A stretch of DNA of 10,274 nucleotides, taken from positions 1-10,274 of the forward strand of contig JNEU01000965.1 of assembly GCA_000697475.1 (NCBI GenBank), given 5' to 3'. Shown one piece after another: positions 1 through 6,950 of the stretch. The DNA comes from Lichtheimia corymbifera B2541 (lineage: Eukaryota > Mucoromycota > Mucoromycetes > Mucorales > Lichtheimiaceae). A program made the translations under genes and the position numbers. How positions within the stretch are numbered: the stretch's first letter is position 1; each line of letters begins with the position of its first letter. Under the pieces are notes generated by a model. The model made no database searches. It saw only the letters and a list, made by a program, of their open reading frames with translations, and was not told where the DNA came from.

Positions 1-1950
1 AAAACTAGTACTCTAATTATGGCTATTGCTGCTGCTGCTGCAGGGGAAGCGTAGACGCCGTACTATAAAGAGTGGATTAGTCAATATGGTGCTATGTTTC
101 TCATATGACTTGATAGTTACCGAGCACTTTTTACTAGGTAATCGTCTTGAGGCGGACCTGGACCTTCAGGCAAGTATATGCGGATCACTATCAGGCAGAA
201 TGTCAGTTGATTGATGGGAAACTTTCGCTATAGCGGTAGCATACTTTTGCGTATAATGAAAGTGAAATTAAAGGACTTTGAGATAATAGAGATCGAGAGT
301 AGAGGAAGAAGAGAATTGGTATGACTCAGAACAAGAAGACTGGAAAGGTGTGGAGGATTGATCATCAACCGATGGCAATCGAAGACGTCTTTTATAGCTT
401 GTTTTTGTCGTCAACCACATGCTACATGTAACGTGATTATCGCGGTACGATAAAAATTATGCAGGAGGCTACGTTGATTCTTTGTACGGGAATCTGAGAG
501 TGGATTATGCAAGTCATTACTACCCGATCCGGGAAATACAACTTTTGGTGCTCTGCATCTTGATTGGTGATTTGAACATGAACCTTGGGAGCCGGTGCAT
601 AATGAATCGTGCACAAATGTGAAATATTTTTAGCATGAAAGCTCTAGAACGATCACTTTTTATTATTGGGCATCTGCAAACAATTCCCGTATCCAATTAC
701 AGACCATGCGAGCAAGATATTCAATGAATATACCTTGACAACTTTGGATGGAACCAGAACACTCTTACCCTGTTATCACTATGAAACGGGTTCCATGGCG
801 ACTGCCATAAACGGCTTAGTGTGGTAATCATTAACACTCCCTACCCCAACACATCCTGCCTGCGGCGTCAAATTTCATTGTCAGGTTTGCAGCAGCTTTC
901 TTCATGTTGTCATACAATCACCGCCACGGTTACAGCCAGTTCACACAGCAACGAGCCTGACAACGCAACCAGTACGCGGCAATGACTGCGCAAAGAGGTT
1001 CGGGTAACAAAAGTTACTCGAGAGATGCTGTTGACATTAGTGCTTAACGTTCTTTTTTCTTTAACACACAATCGATTTGCAACAAGGTATCCAATTCGAA
1101 TATTCCAGCGCTTCTCAAGAATAACAGGCTTTGATTGAAACGCATATCATATGCTCGTTGACTGTTCCTTTGTTCGTCTCGCGCAACTTCCACTCATCCG
1201 CGATTGACTACCATGGACTACAAGGCACTATCAGTTTGCTCCTACAACAAGTTAGCAACACTCGAAAACAATCACGTGATACCGTTTAAACGCGTGATCG
1301 ATCGATGATTGTGTTCGAGAAATCCAGCAGCGTCCATTATCCACTGTCATGTATATAGTGGCCATCTTTTCTTGCTATACCACTGGCCTTGCTTTGATCA
1401 CTGTCAAGCAGCAGGACAACGTCACGACGACAACAATAACGATAAAGATGTAAATACGTCAATGGGTAAGGCTGTAGATGGATAAAAGCGGTGGATCGCT
1501 TATACTGGATTATCTTTTATATTACATGTACAGCAACGTGGAACATGTGAGACATATCAGCAACTGGTGTCAAAATGAAGGAGAAAACGATAAATACAAT
1601 ATAGGATTAAAAGGTAAGGTTGTGGATGGAAAGAAATGGATGAAAAGCAATAAGGCTCACTTTATGGATGATTAAGGGATATAGCTACAATTAAACGTGG
1701 GTTGATTCATGCAATAAAACGATGTTATAGTACGACAGCACTAGTGAATGTGACCCAATGTAAAGCTAAATAGATGAATAAAGTACGCGTAACCATGTTC
1801 ATCGGCGGCATGATGGCACATCGCTCCTTGACCATCACATTGCCTAACCCATCCCATTTGAACGATGCATCCCTATCTCCCTCCAACACACCGCCCAATC
1901 TCGTCCATCAAAAATCCAATGGCACTATGCTAATAGCGCAAACGCATTCT
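1..1950. other. No confident gene; possible exon fragments near the left edge
   Basis: A short GCT simple repeat lies near 25-42. After an in-frame TAG and possible acceptor near 289, a short acidic frame reads EEENWYDSEQEDWKGVED and stops at 358-360. Upstream, another short frame reads VYADHYQAECQLIDG after an ACTAG acceptor-like site. Both could be last exons of a gene off the left edge, but no consistent splice pattern joins them. An ATG frame of 65 codons at 1478-1675 has no supporting signal and contains a diverged repeat of about 20 bp (GGTAAGGCTGTAGATGG and GGTAAGGTTGTGGATGG). From 400 to 1260 I see nothing else that I can name. Confidence 0.35.
1261..1319. repeat. Imperfect foldback: 14-bp arms, one mismatch, 31-nt loop
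   Basis: CTCGAAAACAATCA (1261-1274) pairs with TGATTGTGTTCGAG (1306-1319) at 13 of 14 positions. The loop contains CACGTG-overlapping and GATCGATCGAT sequence. No flanking target-site duplication was seen, so a mobile-element origin is not supported. Confidence 0.65.
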
Positions 1951-1952
1951 CT

Positions 1953-2369
1953 TCAACCTTGGTTGGAGGTCATTAATAATTTCGCCATCACCATATTCTT
2001 CTTGAGCAGAAGCAAGTGGTGCGGAACTAATTCTATCACATTGATGTTAGTTACAAGGTTTTTGGGTCGTGGTATATAGTCATATTCGTACTCTGGGATA
2101 TCGTCATTCATGTCCACATCTTCATCATCACTGGGAATCGAATGGTTTTCATTTTCGCTTACGGCGTCGTTGTCATCATCATTGTCATCGTCATCAAAAG
2201 AAAACAATGAGGTATCTTCGCTCTCACTTTGGTCCTCTTCCACGATGAATCCATCATCGCCACCCCAATACCAAGGGTATGCATCATCCTCATCGCTGTC
2301 ACAGGGAGGACCAGCAGATAAATCGTGCGACTTTGCAGGTGTCCTTGGTGATCTCCTGCTTATAACAGG
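1953..2369 (-). CDS. Strongly acidic reading frame, start unresolved (possible last exon or degraded gene)
   Basis: An open frame of 138 codons with no ATG in its N-terminal part runs from just after a TAA (2372-2370) to TGA at 1955-1953. It reads a basic start (RRSPRTPAKSH), then CDSDEDDAYPWYWGGDDG, then long Asp/Glu/Ser/Asn runs (SFDDDDNDDDND) and PEYEYDYIPRPKNLV. The last 30 residues are hydrophobic and unlike the rest, so the true end may be a splice at GTAACT near KNL. The first codons are preceded on the minus strand by TATAAGCAG, a possible 3' splice site, and by a TATA-like TATAAAAG at 2491-2484, so a first exon may lie in between. I could not join one in frame. Composition recalls genes A and B (acidic, Ser-rich), but no alignable motif was found. 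Acidic runs may also arise from a GAT-type simple repeat, so coding status is open. Confidence 0.4.
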   Translation of the reverse strand, partial: PVISRRSPRTPAKSHDLSAGPPCDSDEDDAYPWYWGGDDGFIVEEDQSESEDTSLFSFDDDDNDDDNDAVSENENHSIPSDDEDVDMNDDIPEYEYDYIPRPKNLVTNINVIELVPHHLLLLKKNMVMAKLLMTSNQG

Positions 2370-2390
2370 TTATTATCGATGATAATAACC
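2368..2390. repeat. Near-continuous palindrome, 10-bp arms with 3-nt centre
   Basis: GGTTATTATC (2368-2377) and GATAATAACC (2381-2390) are exact reverse complements around GAT. It sits at the upstream end of the acidic minus-strand frame and supplies the stop that closes that frame upstream. It could be a protein-binding site or a small hairpin. Confidence 0.75.
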
Positions 2391-2483
2391 ATCAGATATA
2401 AACGTACATAGTAAACTGTCAACAGAGGATGTGAAGTTGACTCTTGTGAAAAAAGCAATCATAATGCGTGCATTGAGATTGAA

Positions 2484-2491
2484 CTTTTATA
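2484..2491 (-). promoter_or_regulatory. TATA-like element facing the acidic minus-strand frame
   Basis: TATAAAAG is read on the minus strand about 120 bp upstream of the open part of the acidic frame. It has the same form as the TATA box of gene C. Its use is not shown. Confidence 0.3.
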
Positions 2492-2676
2492 AGTAAACCC
2501 TCACGTCACTTAACACAGTCATCACATTGAAATGATCTACCATAACATGTTTCAAAAAGACACATGAGCAATGTACTGGTGAGGTTAAAACGGGAACAAT
2601 CATGATAAATTGGTACATTGGGTACACAATGCATAGACCAGCAACATTCGCTAAATCACTGAAAATCAAAATTTCG

Positions 2677-2705
2677 GGTTGACAACCCGACTCCTGTTGT
2701 CAACC
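2677..2705. repeat. Perfect inverted repeat, 10-bp arms, upstream of gene A
   Basis: GGTTGACAAC (2677-2686) and GTTGTCAACC (2696-2705) are exact reverse complements around a 9-nt spacer. It lies about 45 bp upstream of the TATA box, a suitable place for a dimeric transcription-factor site. Confidence 0.75.
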
Positions 2706-2717
2706 TGTCCCTCTTGA

Positions 2718-2741
2718 CGCTCCATTATAAGTGATGGAGCG
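2718..2741. repeat. Perfect inverted repeat, 8-bp arms, next to the TATA box of gene A
   Basis: CGCTCCAT (2718-2725) and ATGGAGCG (2734-2741) pair exactly around an 8-nt spacer. The element ends 7 bp before the TATA box and lies 12 bp after the previous inverted repeat. Confidence 0.7.
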
Positions 2742-2748
2742 CTAATTC

Positions 2749-2756
2749 TATAAAAA
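2749..2756 (+). promoter_or_regulatory. TATA box of gene A
   Basis: TATAAAAA lies 71 nt upstream of the gene A ATG. Transcription would start near 2780, leaving a leader of about 40 nt. That start would lie inside the apparent small intron at 2769-2811, so that intron is probably not real. Confidence 0.6.
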
Positions 2757-2819
2757 TTGACGAAAGAAGTATCTTCTTTGATTCTAATTTCATTACTCAT
2801 TTTATCCATAGACAATAAG

Positions 2820-3392
2820 ATGGTAGACCTGCAAAGAGGATCACCTTCATCGCAGTCTACTGGTGACTTTTACCCAGCGTACCGGGACCCCAACCGCGAC
2901 CTTCCTTTCATCCTTTCTTCTGAAAGTAGTTCCACCATACGATTGTCATTTGAAGATGATGATTCTGAGCACGACGATGCAGCACATAATGAAGGGGAAC
3001 GTATATCAATTAACAACTCCAATGAATACCATGAACTTGCCAACACATGCATCTCCGAAGCAAGTCATTCAAACACCGATAAACAGAGGGTTACAGTCAT
3101 CGGTATGAACAAGGATGATGTTTCATCACAAAACGTCTTTATTACAAATGACATAATGGAAGGAACAAATCCAATGATTTCGAATGGTGATGATCGTATA
3201 TCACCCTATCGACCACATTCTTCCCGCGACAAAAAGAAAAGGTGGCTCAAGTGGAAAGAGTTATCCAGGAAGATAAAAGGGACACTGTCAAAGAAAAAAC
3301 GTGACCCCGAAGATGCGAGGGCGACAAAATGGGAAGCAATGAAAACATGGCTTCAAAACAAGAACGTTTTCCCCCGTCAATCACGCCGATGA
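2820..3392 (+). CDS. Gene A: acidic/Ser-rich protein with Lys-rich C-terminal tail (190 aa), paralogous to gene B
   Basis: Family not recognised. The uninterrupted frame starts at ATG 2820 (context AAGATGG) about 70 nt after a TATA box. Residues 1-130 are hydrophilic and look disordered: a segment around GDFYPAYRDPNRDLP and ILSSESSSTIRLSFEDDD (about 15-48) is followed by further Asp/Glu, Ser and Asn. Residues 136-161 are strongly basic (DKKKRWLKWKELSRKIKG, then SKKKR), a plausible nuclear localisation or nucleic-acid-contact segment, and Trp recurs at 142, 145, 171 and 177. The first half aligns with gene B (MVD start, PAYRDP versus PAFRRP, STIRLSFEDDD versus DTIHIWTDEEE), which supports both as real genes. 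No signal peptide or membrane segment is seen after the chosen ATG. The gene faces HMG1 tail to tail. A nuclear role is inferred from the tail and the neighbours only. Confidence 0.75.
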   Translation: MVDLQRGSPSSQSTGDFYPAYRDPNRDLPFILSSESSSTIRLSFEDDDSEHDDAAHNEGERISINNSNEYHELANTCISEASHSNTDKQRVTVIGMNKDDVSSQNVFITNDIMEGTNPMISNGDDRISPYRPHSSRDKKKRWLKWKELSRKIKGTLSKKKRDPEDARATKWEAMKTWLQNKNVFPRQSRR

Positions 3393-3497
3393 ATACCGAC
3401 AATAAGCAATGAAGACAGATTTATAAAAAGAAGAATAAGGTACGCGATGATCGTGGGCTTATCAATATGCATATGTGGGATGGAGGACGATGCTACA

Positions 3498-4018
3498 CTA
3501 CTCGTGGGGTCGTTTTGAAGCCTTCTATAGATGAAAAACCCATCAATAAAGTCAATTCATTACAACTAACAGTGCTTGCTTACCTTTTTCTGCTCGTCAA
3601 AGCGTTCCTGGTCCTTGCGAGCCAGTTCTTGGTATGGCTAAAATACAAAGATGAGTACCTTGTTTCACATGAACCATCCGCTGATTTCAACCTTTTTCTC
3701 TTCGTCGCTCAAGTGCTTCCATTGTTCGTTCAACATTTTGCCGATCTGACCTATTTGAAGGTTAGACGAGAGGATAGATCAAGAAAGAAGGATAAGCTTA
3801 CCAAAGCTCTTCTGTGGATACTCTTTTTTTAAAGCGTTGCTCTTGTCGTTGGCAAAGAAAAGATATGAGGTGAGAGGCTTTTTCGGCTCGAAATGGTTAA
3901 TGCGCGATATAGGGCTATTGGTAGCTTCCTTCGGTCCATCAGTGCTTGAATGCTGATCCTCAGCTTTGGCTTTCCCTTTTGTCGACGAACGGGGTTTGCG
4001 TGATTTCTGTTTAGCCAT
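3498..4018 (-). CDS. HMG1: small single HMG-box protein, four exons, complete (118 aa)
   Basis: Predicted HMGB/NHP6-type DNA-binding protein, probably nuclear, that would bend DNA or assist chromatin and transcription complexes. Read on the minus strand, the exons are 4018-3802, 3750-3692, 3637-3584 and 3524-3498; the introns are 51, 54 and 59 nt with GT donors (GTAAGC, GTTGAA, GTAAGC) and TAG acceptors. Residues 1-42 form a Lys/Arg/Ser-rich N-terminus (MAKQKSRKPRSS...). The HMG box is at about 43-110, with the family landmarks KKPLTSYLFFA (helix 1), FGQIGKMLNEQWK (helix 2), LSDEEKKPYQ and a charged helix 3 ending DEQKK. The last exon adds KASKRPHE. I chose the ATG at 4018 over 4033 because it has a CCATGG context, matches the MSKQ start of HMG2, and a likely 5' UTR intron acceptor lies 2 nt upstream of it. 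It converges with gene A, with 105 bp between the stops. The exon structure is seen; the function is inferred from the family. Confidence 0.9.
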
Positions 4019-4020
4019 GG

Positions 4021-4098
4021 CTGGAGAATGCATAGCGATACACCAATGAGAAAAGGAGTCAGATTACAGTATTCAAAGGGAGGATAGGTTGATCGTAC
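4021..4098 (-). other. Likely 5' UTR intron of HMG1
   Basis: On the minus strand, GTACGA (from 4098) runs through a pyrimidine-rich tract to CTCCAG (ending 4021), 78 nt, placing the ATG at 4018 two bases into the next exon. Splicing would remove the alternative upstream ATG at 4033. Confidence 0.45.
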
Positions 4099-4690
4099 CT
4101 TCAGAGCAACAGTGGTGAAAGATAACAAAGAAATGCGCACTACGCGTGAACTCAATCAATGTGATCCCACACACGAGCGGAGTCGCCACAATGCATAATC
4201 AACGATACGGCGCCTTCCCCGCTACTTTAGATGCATGTTCTAGTCGATTACAACGAGTCATCAGTATCACAACAAAACCACGATAGCATAAGATGACTTG
4301 ATATATAACATGAAAGACAATATTATCATTTACTCTGCTTACCAATAAAAAGACGCATACCGATATTAAGAGTAGAAAGAGAACACGACAAAGTCACCTA
4401 AATGGGATGTGCGTTAGATGTGAAATCGTTTGAATTATTTGATAGATCTTTTCATCTCCTGTATTCTGTCGATGTATACAGCACCTATACTTCTCAGACT
4501 TAATCTTCGTATACGCAGCCCGATCACTTTAACAACTTGTGTAACCATTTATCAATGCATCATCCCAGCAGACATATACCTACACGGTACACCCACCCAT
4601 CATACTAACACACCTCTCTTTTCTTTGTCATACTTTCATTGCTTACAGAAAAACTTCCTTTTTTTTACGTATCCCATTTCTTTCAAAAAC
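4099..4690. other. Divergent intergenic region between HMG1 and gene B
   Basis: No gene seen. It is AT-rich with pyrimidine-rich patches towards gene B and should hold the HMG1 promoter (minus) and upstream elements of gene B (plus). No TATA box was found for HMG1. An 88-codon frame at 4430-4696 looks like chance reading through pyrimidine-rich promoter DNA. Confidence 0.5.
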
Positions 4691-4691
4691 T

Positions 4692-4700
4692 TATAAAAAG
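4692..4700 (+). promoter_or_regulatory. TATA box upstream of gene B
   Basis: TATAAAAAG lies 236 bp upstream of the chosen gene B ATG, followed by a pyrimidine-rich leader. The long distance allows for a 5' UTR of roughly 200 nt. Confidence 0.5.
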
Positions 4701-4865
4701 CTAGTCTTTGCGATCTTTCATAGTGCTCTGTTTTTTTTCCCACTCTCATCGTCGTTGACCTGCGTTCCCTTTATTTCTTCAGATTTCACAATTTGGACTT
4801 GAATCTTCCCCTACAGTATTATATCCCTTTACATCTGTCTAATTCTTGATCAATTTGAAAACATA

Positions 4866-4902
4866 GTATGTAATATGTCGACTTCTGTATTTTTTCCTTC
4901 AG
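4866..4902 (+). other. Possible 5' UTR intron of gene B
   Basis: The donor GTATGT at 4866 and a T-rich tract ending CTTCAG at 4902 would form a 37-nt intron just before the coding start. It is shorter than the coding introns in this window, which weakens the case. Confidence 0.3.
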
Positions 4903-4927
4903 CTAACGAGCTATGAAACAGGTGACC

Positions 4928-5443
4928 ATGGTGGATTCCGACCCATCATACTCCAGTACAGATTTGGATCCCGCTTTCAGGCGACCACGAGAAGATTATC
5001 AGCCTCCTCCATCCGATATAAGCAGTGACACAATCCACATATGGACGGATGAAGAAGAATATCTCAACGAGAGACGAGAGATGCTTGATGATCTATCCAC
5101 TCAAGCAAGCGCATCCATAGGTGGTAGCGAGATGGTGTCATCGGATGACCGCTTTGATTCCGATATCTCATCCTTAATTGTCGACGACACATCTGAAGAG
5201 TCACCTGCCATTGGGAGCACCCCAGAGAGAGCGTCTGTAGTCTCGGAAGAATCAGTGATGGGTGCACCGCATGCAACATTGCGTACACTTATTGACCAAA
5301 TACATGCAAATTGCCACCGTGGGTATCCAGGATTATTCTGGCAATGCATCGTATGCCATGAAGTATTCAAAACTTTGCCCAGTGTTGCTTTACATGTCTA
5401 CGACGCACACCCTGATATACTTCCAGAACCTTGGCGTCATTGA
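4928..5443 (+). CDS. Gene B: acidic protein with one C-terminal C2H2 zinc finger (171 aa), paralogous to gene A
   Basis: Not a named family that I recognise. Residues 1-45 match the N-terminus of gene A (MVDSDPSYSSTDLDPAFRRP, then ISSDTIHIWTDEEE). Residues 46-115 are Ser/Asp/Glu-rich and probably disordered, with motifs such as SSDDRFDSDISSLIVDD. The C-terminus carries a single zinc finger: Cys140, Cys143, His156 and His161 in the spacing C-x2-C-x12-H-x4-H (CIVCHEVFKTLPSVALH), with Phe147 and Leu153/Leu155 available for the hydrophobic core. A lone finger usually binds DNA weakly or mediates protein contacts, so partners are likely. An in-frame ATG at 4913 would add five residues; I prefer 4928 because of its CCATGG context and the MVD start shared with gene A. 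A TATA box lies at 4692 and AATAAA at 5444 follows the stop directly. The gene sits head to head with HMG1, sharing the intergenic region. Confidence 0.78.
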   Translation: MVDSDPSYSSTDLDPAFRRPREDYQPPPSDISSDTIHIWTDEEEYLNERREMLDDLSTQASASIGGSEMVSSDDRFDSDISSLIVDDTSEESPAIGSTPERASVVSEESVMGAPHATLRTLIDQIHANCHRGYPGLFWQCIVCHEVFKTLPSVALHVYDAHPDILPEPWRH

Positions 5444-5449
5444 ATAAAT
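5444..5449 (+). terminator. Polyadenylation signal of gene B
   Basis: AATAAA begins directly after the TGA of gene B, in the usual place for a cleavage signal in a compact gene. Confidence 0.5.
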
Positions 5450-5874
5450 CTTATATTCTATATACACACGTCGACCATGGTTACATGTTATTCTACGCTG
5501 AATCTTACATGAACAGGTTGTTGATATATATTACATTAATACGTTTTGATTCTACTTGTGATCGAGTGGAATAATGGAAGATGAAATGAGACAATAATAA
5601 GTCAAGTGAGACTGAAAGATAGATTCGATCCTTTATTCAAATGAAAATGTCCATTCTTTTATATCTAAACGATTGATCCTGCTATACCCAGATTCTCCCA
5701 TGCTGTGACAAAGCTGAGATGATAGGAGGTTAAATGACAGCTGTGGAACCATATCATGCTGATTGAGCTGTGTCTACGACACCGTGCACCCAGATGTATT
5801 GAATCTCCGGAGCTGGCGACTATAGATGGGCACAGATAGCGTGGGTGGGGCCGTGGCAGCCAATAATAATTTTG

Positions 5875-5965
5875 TAGTAACTACGAATAAGAATGCTCAA
5901 TAGTAAAACTTTGGCCGATGAGAAGGCGAGGTAGTAACTGCCAATGAGAAACGGAGATAGTAACT
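5875..5965 (+). promoter_or_regulatory. Three TAGTAACT repeats upstream of gene C
   Basis: TAGTAACT occurs at 5875, 5932 and 5958, all in the same orientation. The last two extend to TAACTG, which fits the general Myb-type binding consensus YAACKG. CCAAT also occurs near 5860 and 5941. Regulatory use is inferred. Confidence 0.35.
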
Positions 5966-6037
5966 GGGTGGTGGACTAGGGCAGCTGGTGCAACGCTGTT
6001 GTTGCATGAAACGCATAAGGACAGGCACAACGCGTTT

Positions 6038-6045
6038 TATAAAAG
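6038..6045 (+). promoter_or_regulatory. TATA box of gene C
   Basis: TATAAAAG is followed by a CT-rich tract and an ATG 47 nt downstream, a classic compact promoter layout. This is the main reason to take gene C seriously. Confidence 0.55.
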
Positions 6046-6084
6046 TCAGCTTCTTTATCTTCATTATTTTTCACTTCTACACTA

Positions 6085-6405
6085 ATGAGTAAACGGGGAC
6101 GTTCAAAGGGGCAAAGAAACCAAGGACTAAGGAATCTGGTACACGATTGACATTCCCTTCTTTCCAACCAGCAAACGCCCAGCAATTCGGTCTTGTCATA
6201 TCCATCGCCTACACCCCTTGTCCTCATGTTGAATGACAACACCAATGACCAACCCATTCGAGATCTTGAAGCTGACGGACCAGGTGTACCGGTATCTGAT
6301 TTGCGTGTGGATATGGAGCCTTTTGCAATCACTACGAACAATGATGGCGTAGACGACCTCTGGATGATGATGATGGCGCCATGGACCAATAAGAAAGTTA
6401 TATGA
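6085..6405 (+). CDS. Possible small gene C with a TATA box and one very short intron (95 aa if spliced)
   Basis: A good TATA box (6038-6045) is followed by a pyrimidine-rich leader and ATG at 6085. The first exon reads MSKRGRSKGQRNQGLRNL, a basic start resembling those of HMG1 and HMG2, and meets a TGA at 6148 unless spliced. GTACAC at 6139 and the CCAG acceptor ending at 6171 would remove 33 nt and keep frame, but 33 nt is shorter than every other intron here. Exon 2 (6172-6405) is acidic, with NDNTNDQPIRDLEADGPG and VSDLRVDMEP, then a low-complexity NNDGVDDLWMMMM and TGA at 6403. The same frame is open again from 6406 to 6693. This could be a real small gene, a gene with one more intron, or a decaying copy. 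No domain was recognised. Confidence 0.35.
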
Positions 6406-6436
6406 ACGATGATGGCGAAGAATGATGATGGCGAAG
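6405..6436 (+). repeat. 16-bp tandem duplication within gene C
   Basis: AACGATGATGGCGAAG (6405-6420) and AATGATGATGGCGAAG (6421-6436) differ at one base. Related GATGGCG units occur just upstream near 6343 and 6371. The 16-nt unit is not a multiple of three, so copy number changes the reading frame. Confidence 0.7.
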
Positions 6437-6695
6437 AATTGTTCAAGGATAAGGCCATGCACATGGAGATCTGCTCAAGATGCAAGCAAGTGGTCGGTGA
6501 TATGAAGGCGCCTATACAGCAAGTCTTTTTTTGGATATTCCCTCACGATGCTTTCTTTGTCTTGCGTAGAAAGCTTGATCCAGGTATATTTCATTTGCGA
6601 CGTATATTCATTTGGATGCCATTCATACTGATGAAACGCTTTCCAGGTTACTTGGAGCGCGTTGGCAAGGCAACTGTGGCTACGATACGCTGATG
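6406..6695 (+). pseudogene. Open frame continuing gene C after an in-frame TGA; coding status uncertain
   Basis: This stretch is in the same frame as the 6172-6405 exon and lacks a stop until the TGA at 6691-6693. It reads NDDGEELFKDKAMHMEICSRCKQ and goes on to FFWIFPHDAFF and RRKLDPG. CSRC is a lone CxxC pair without an obvious second metal-binding pair. A well-formed possible intron of 63 nt (GTATAT at 6584 to TTCCAG at 6646) is a multiple of three and contains no stop, so the frame is the same spliced or not; after it the frame reads YLERVGKATVATIR. The TGA at 6403 could be skipped by an intron from GTAGAC (6349) to AAG (6420), 72 nt, leaving TTNNDG joined to NDDGEE. I cannot tell a missed intron from a broken gene. 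Confidence 0.3.
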
Positions 6696-6950
6696 GATCC
6701 AACATGCATTATAAACACCCGAGTGTTTACGTTCAGAATACACTGTGTGGAAGGATCGAACAATACAGCATATACGCGGATCAACAATGGGAATGTAATA
6801 GCTTCGGTTGACCAGCATGTGCAATCCCCGAGAAGAAAAAGAACAGCACCATTAGCACTTCATCCAAGACCACAAAAACTATCACGTGCAAACATCACCT
6901 ATCGTACTATAAGCTCAACATCCTGCGATACGACAACTCGCTCACCATGA
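6612..6950 (+). CDS. Unassigned open frame, 112 codons, overlapping the end of gene C
   Basis: This is the longest frame between gene C and HMG2. It starts at ATG 6612 inside the candidate 63-nt intron of gene C and ends at TGA 6948-6950. It contains LLGARWQGNCGYDTL and, later, a basic proline-containing stretch SPRRKRTAPLALHPRPQK that could serve as a nuclear signal. GNCGY faintly recalls the nucleophile motif of OTU-type peptidases, but no matching histidine region is visible, so I do not call it. It may instead be a downstream exon of gene C reached by another splice choice (for example an acceptor near 6657). Chance is also possible at this length. Confidence 0.2.
   Translation: MDAIHTDETLSRLLGARWQGNCGYDTLMDPTCIINTRVFTFRIHCVEGSNNTAYTRINNGNVIASVDQHVQSPRRKRTAPLALHPRPQKLSRANITYRTISSTSCDTTTRSP

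Noticed and set aside
1774..2079. A 101-codon plus-strand frame
   Set aside because: Overlaps the acidic minus-strand frame, no promoter or motif, low similarity to any pattern I know.
2110..2382. Serine-rich plus-strand frame
   Set aside because: It is the complement of the Asp-rich minus-strand frame (TCATCA read as Ser), a typical shadow.
2769..2811. A 43-nt 5' UTR intron of gene A (GTATCT...CCATAG)
   Set aside because: The TATA box at 2749 places the transcription start at about 2780, inside this segment, so the donor would not be transcribed.
4430..4696. An 88-codon frame with hydrophobic stretches
   Set aside because: Lies in the pyrimidine-rich region upstream of the gene B TATA box, begins without a good start context and ends at the TATA box itself.
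5976..6485. A 169-codon minus-strand frame
   Set aside because: It lies opposite gene C, starts in low-complexity GAT-type sequence, has no recognisable domain, and the plus strand has a TATA box and a more protein-like composition. Probably a shadow.
6475..6705. Minus-strand frame with TWIKLSTQDKES, first thought to be a third HMG box
   Set aside because: The helix 1 (PLTAY-like) and helix 2 (FGQI...W) landmarks are missing, and no splice sites at the conserved positions exist.
6612..6950. OTU-type peptidase based on GNCGY
   Set aside because: Only a five-residue resemblance; no preceding Asp-Gly context and no downstream catalytic histidine motif.
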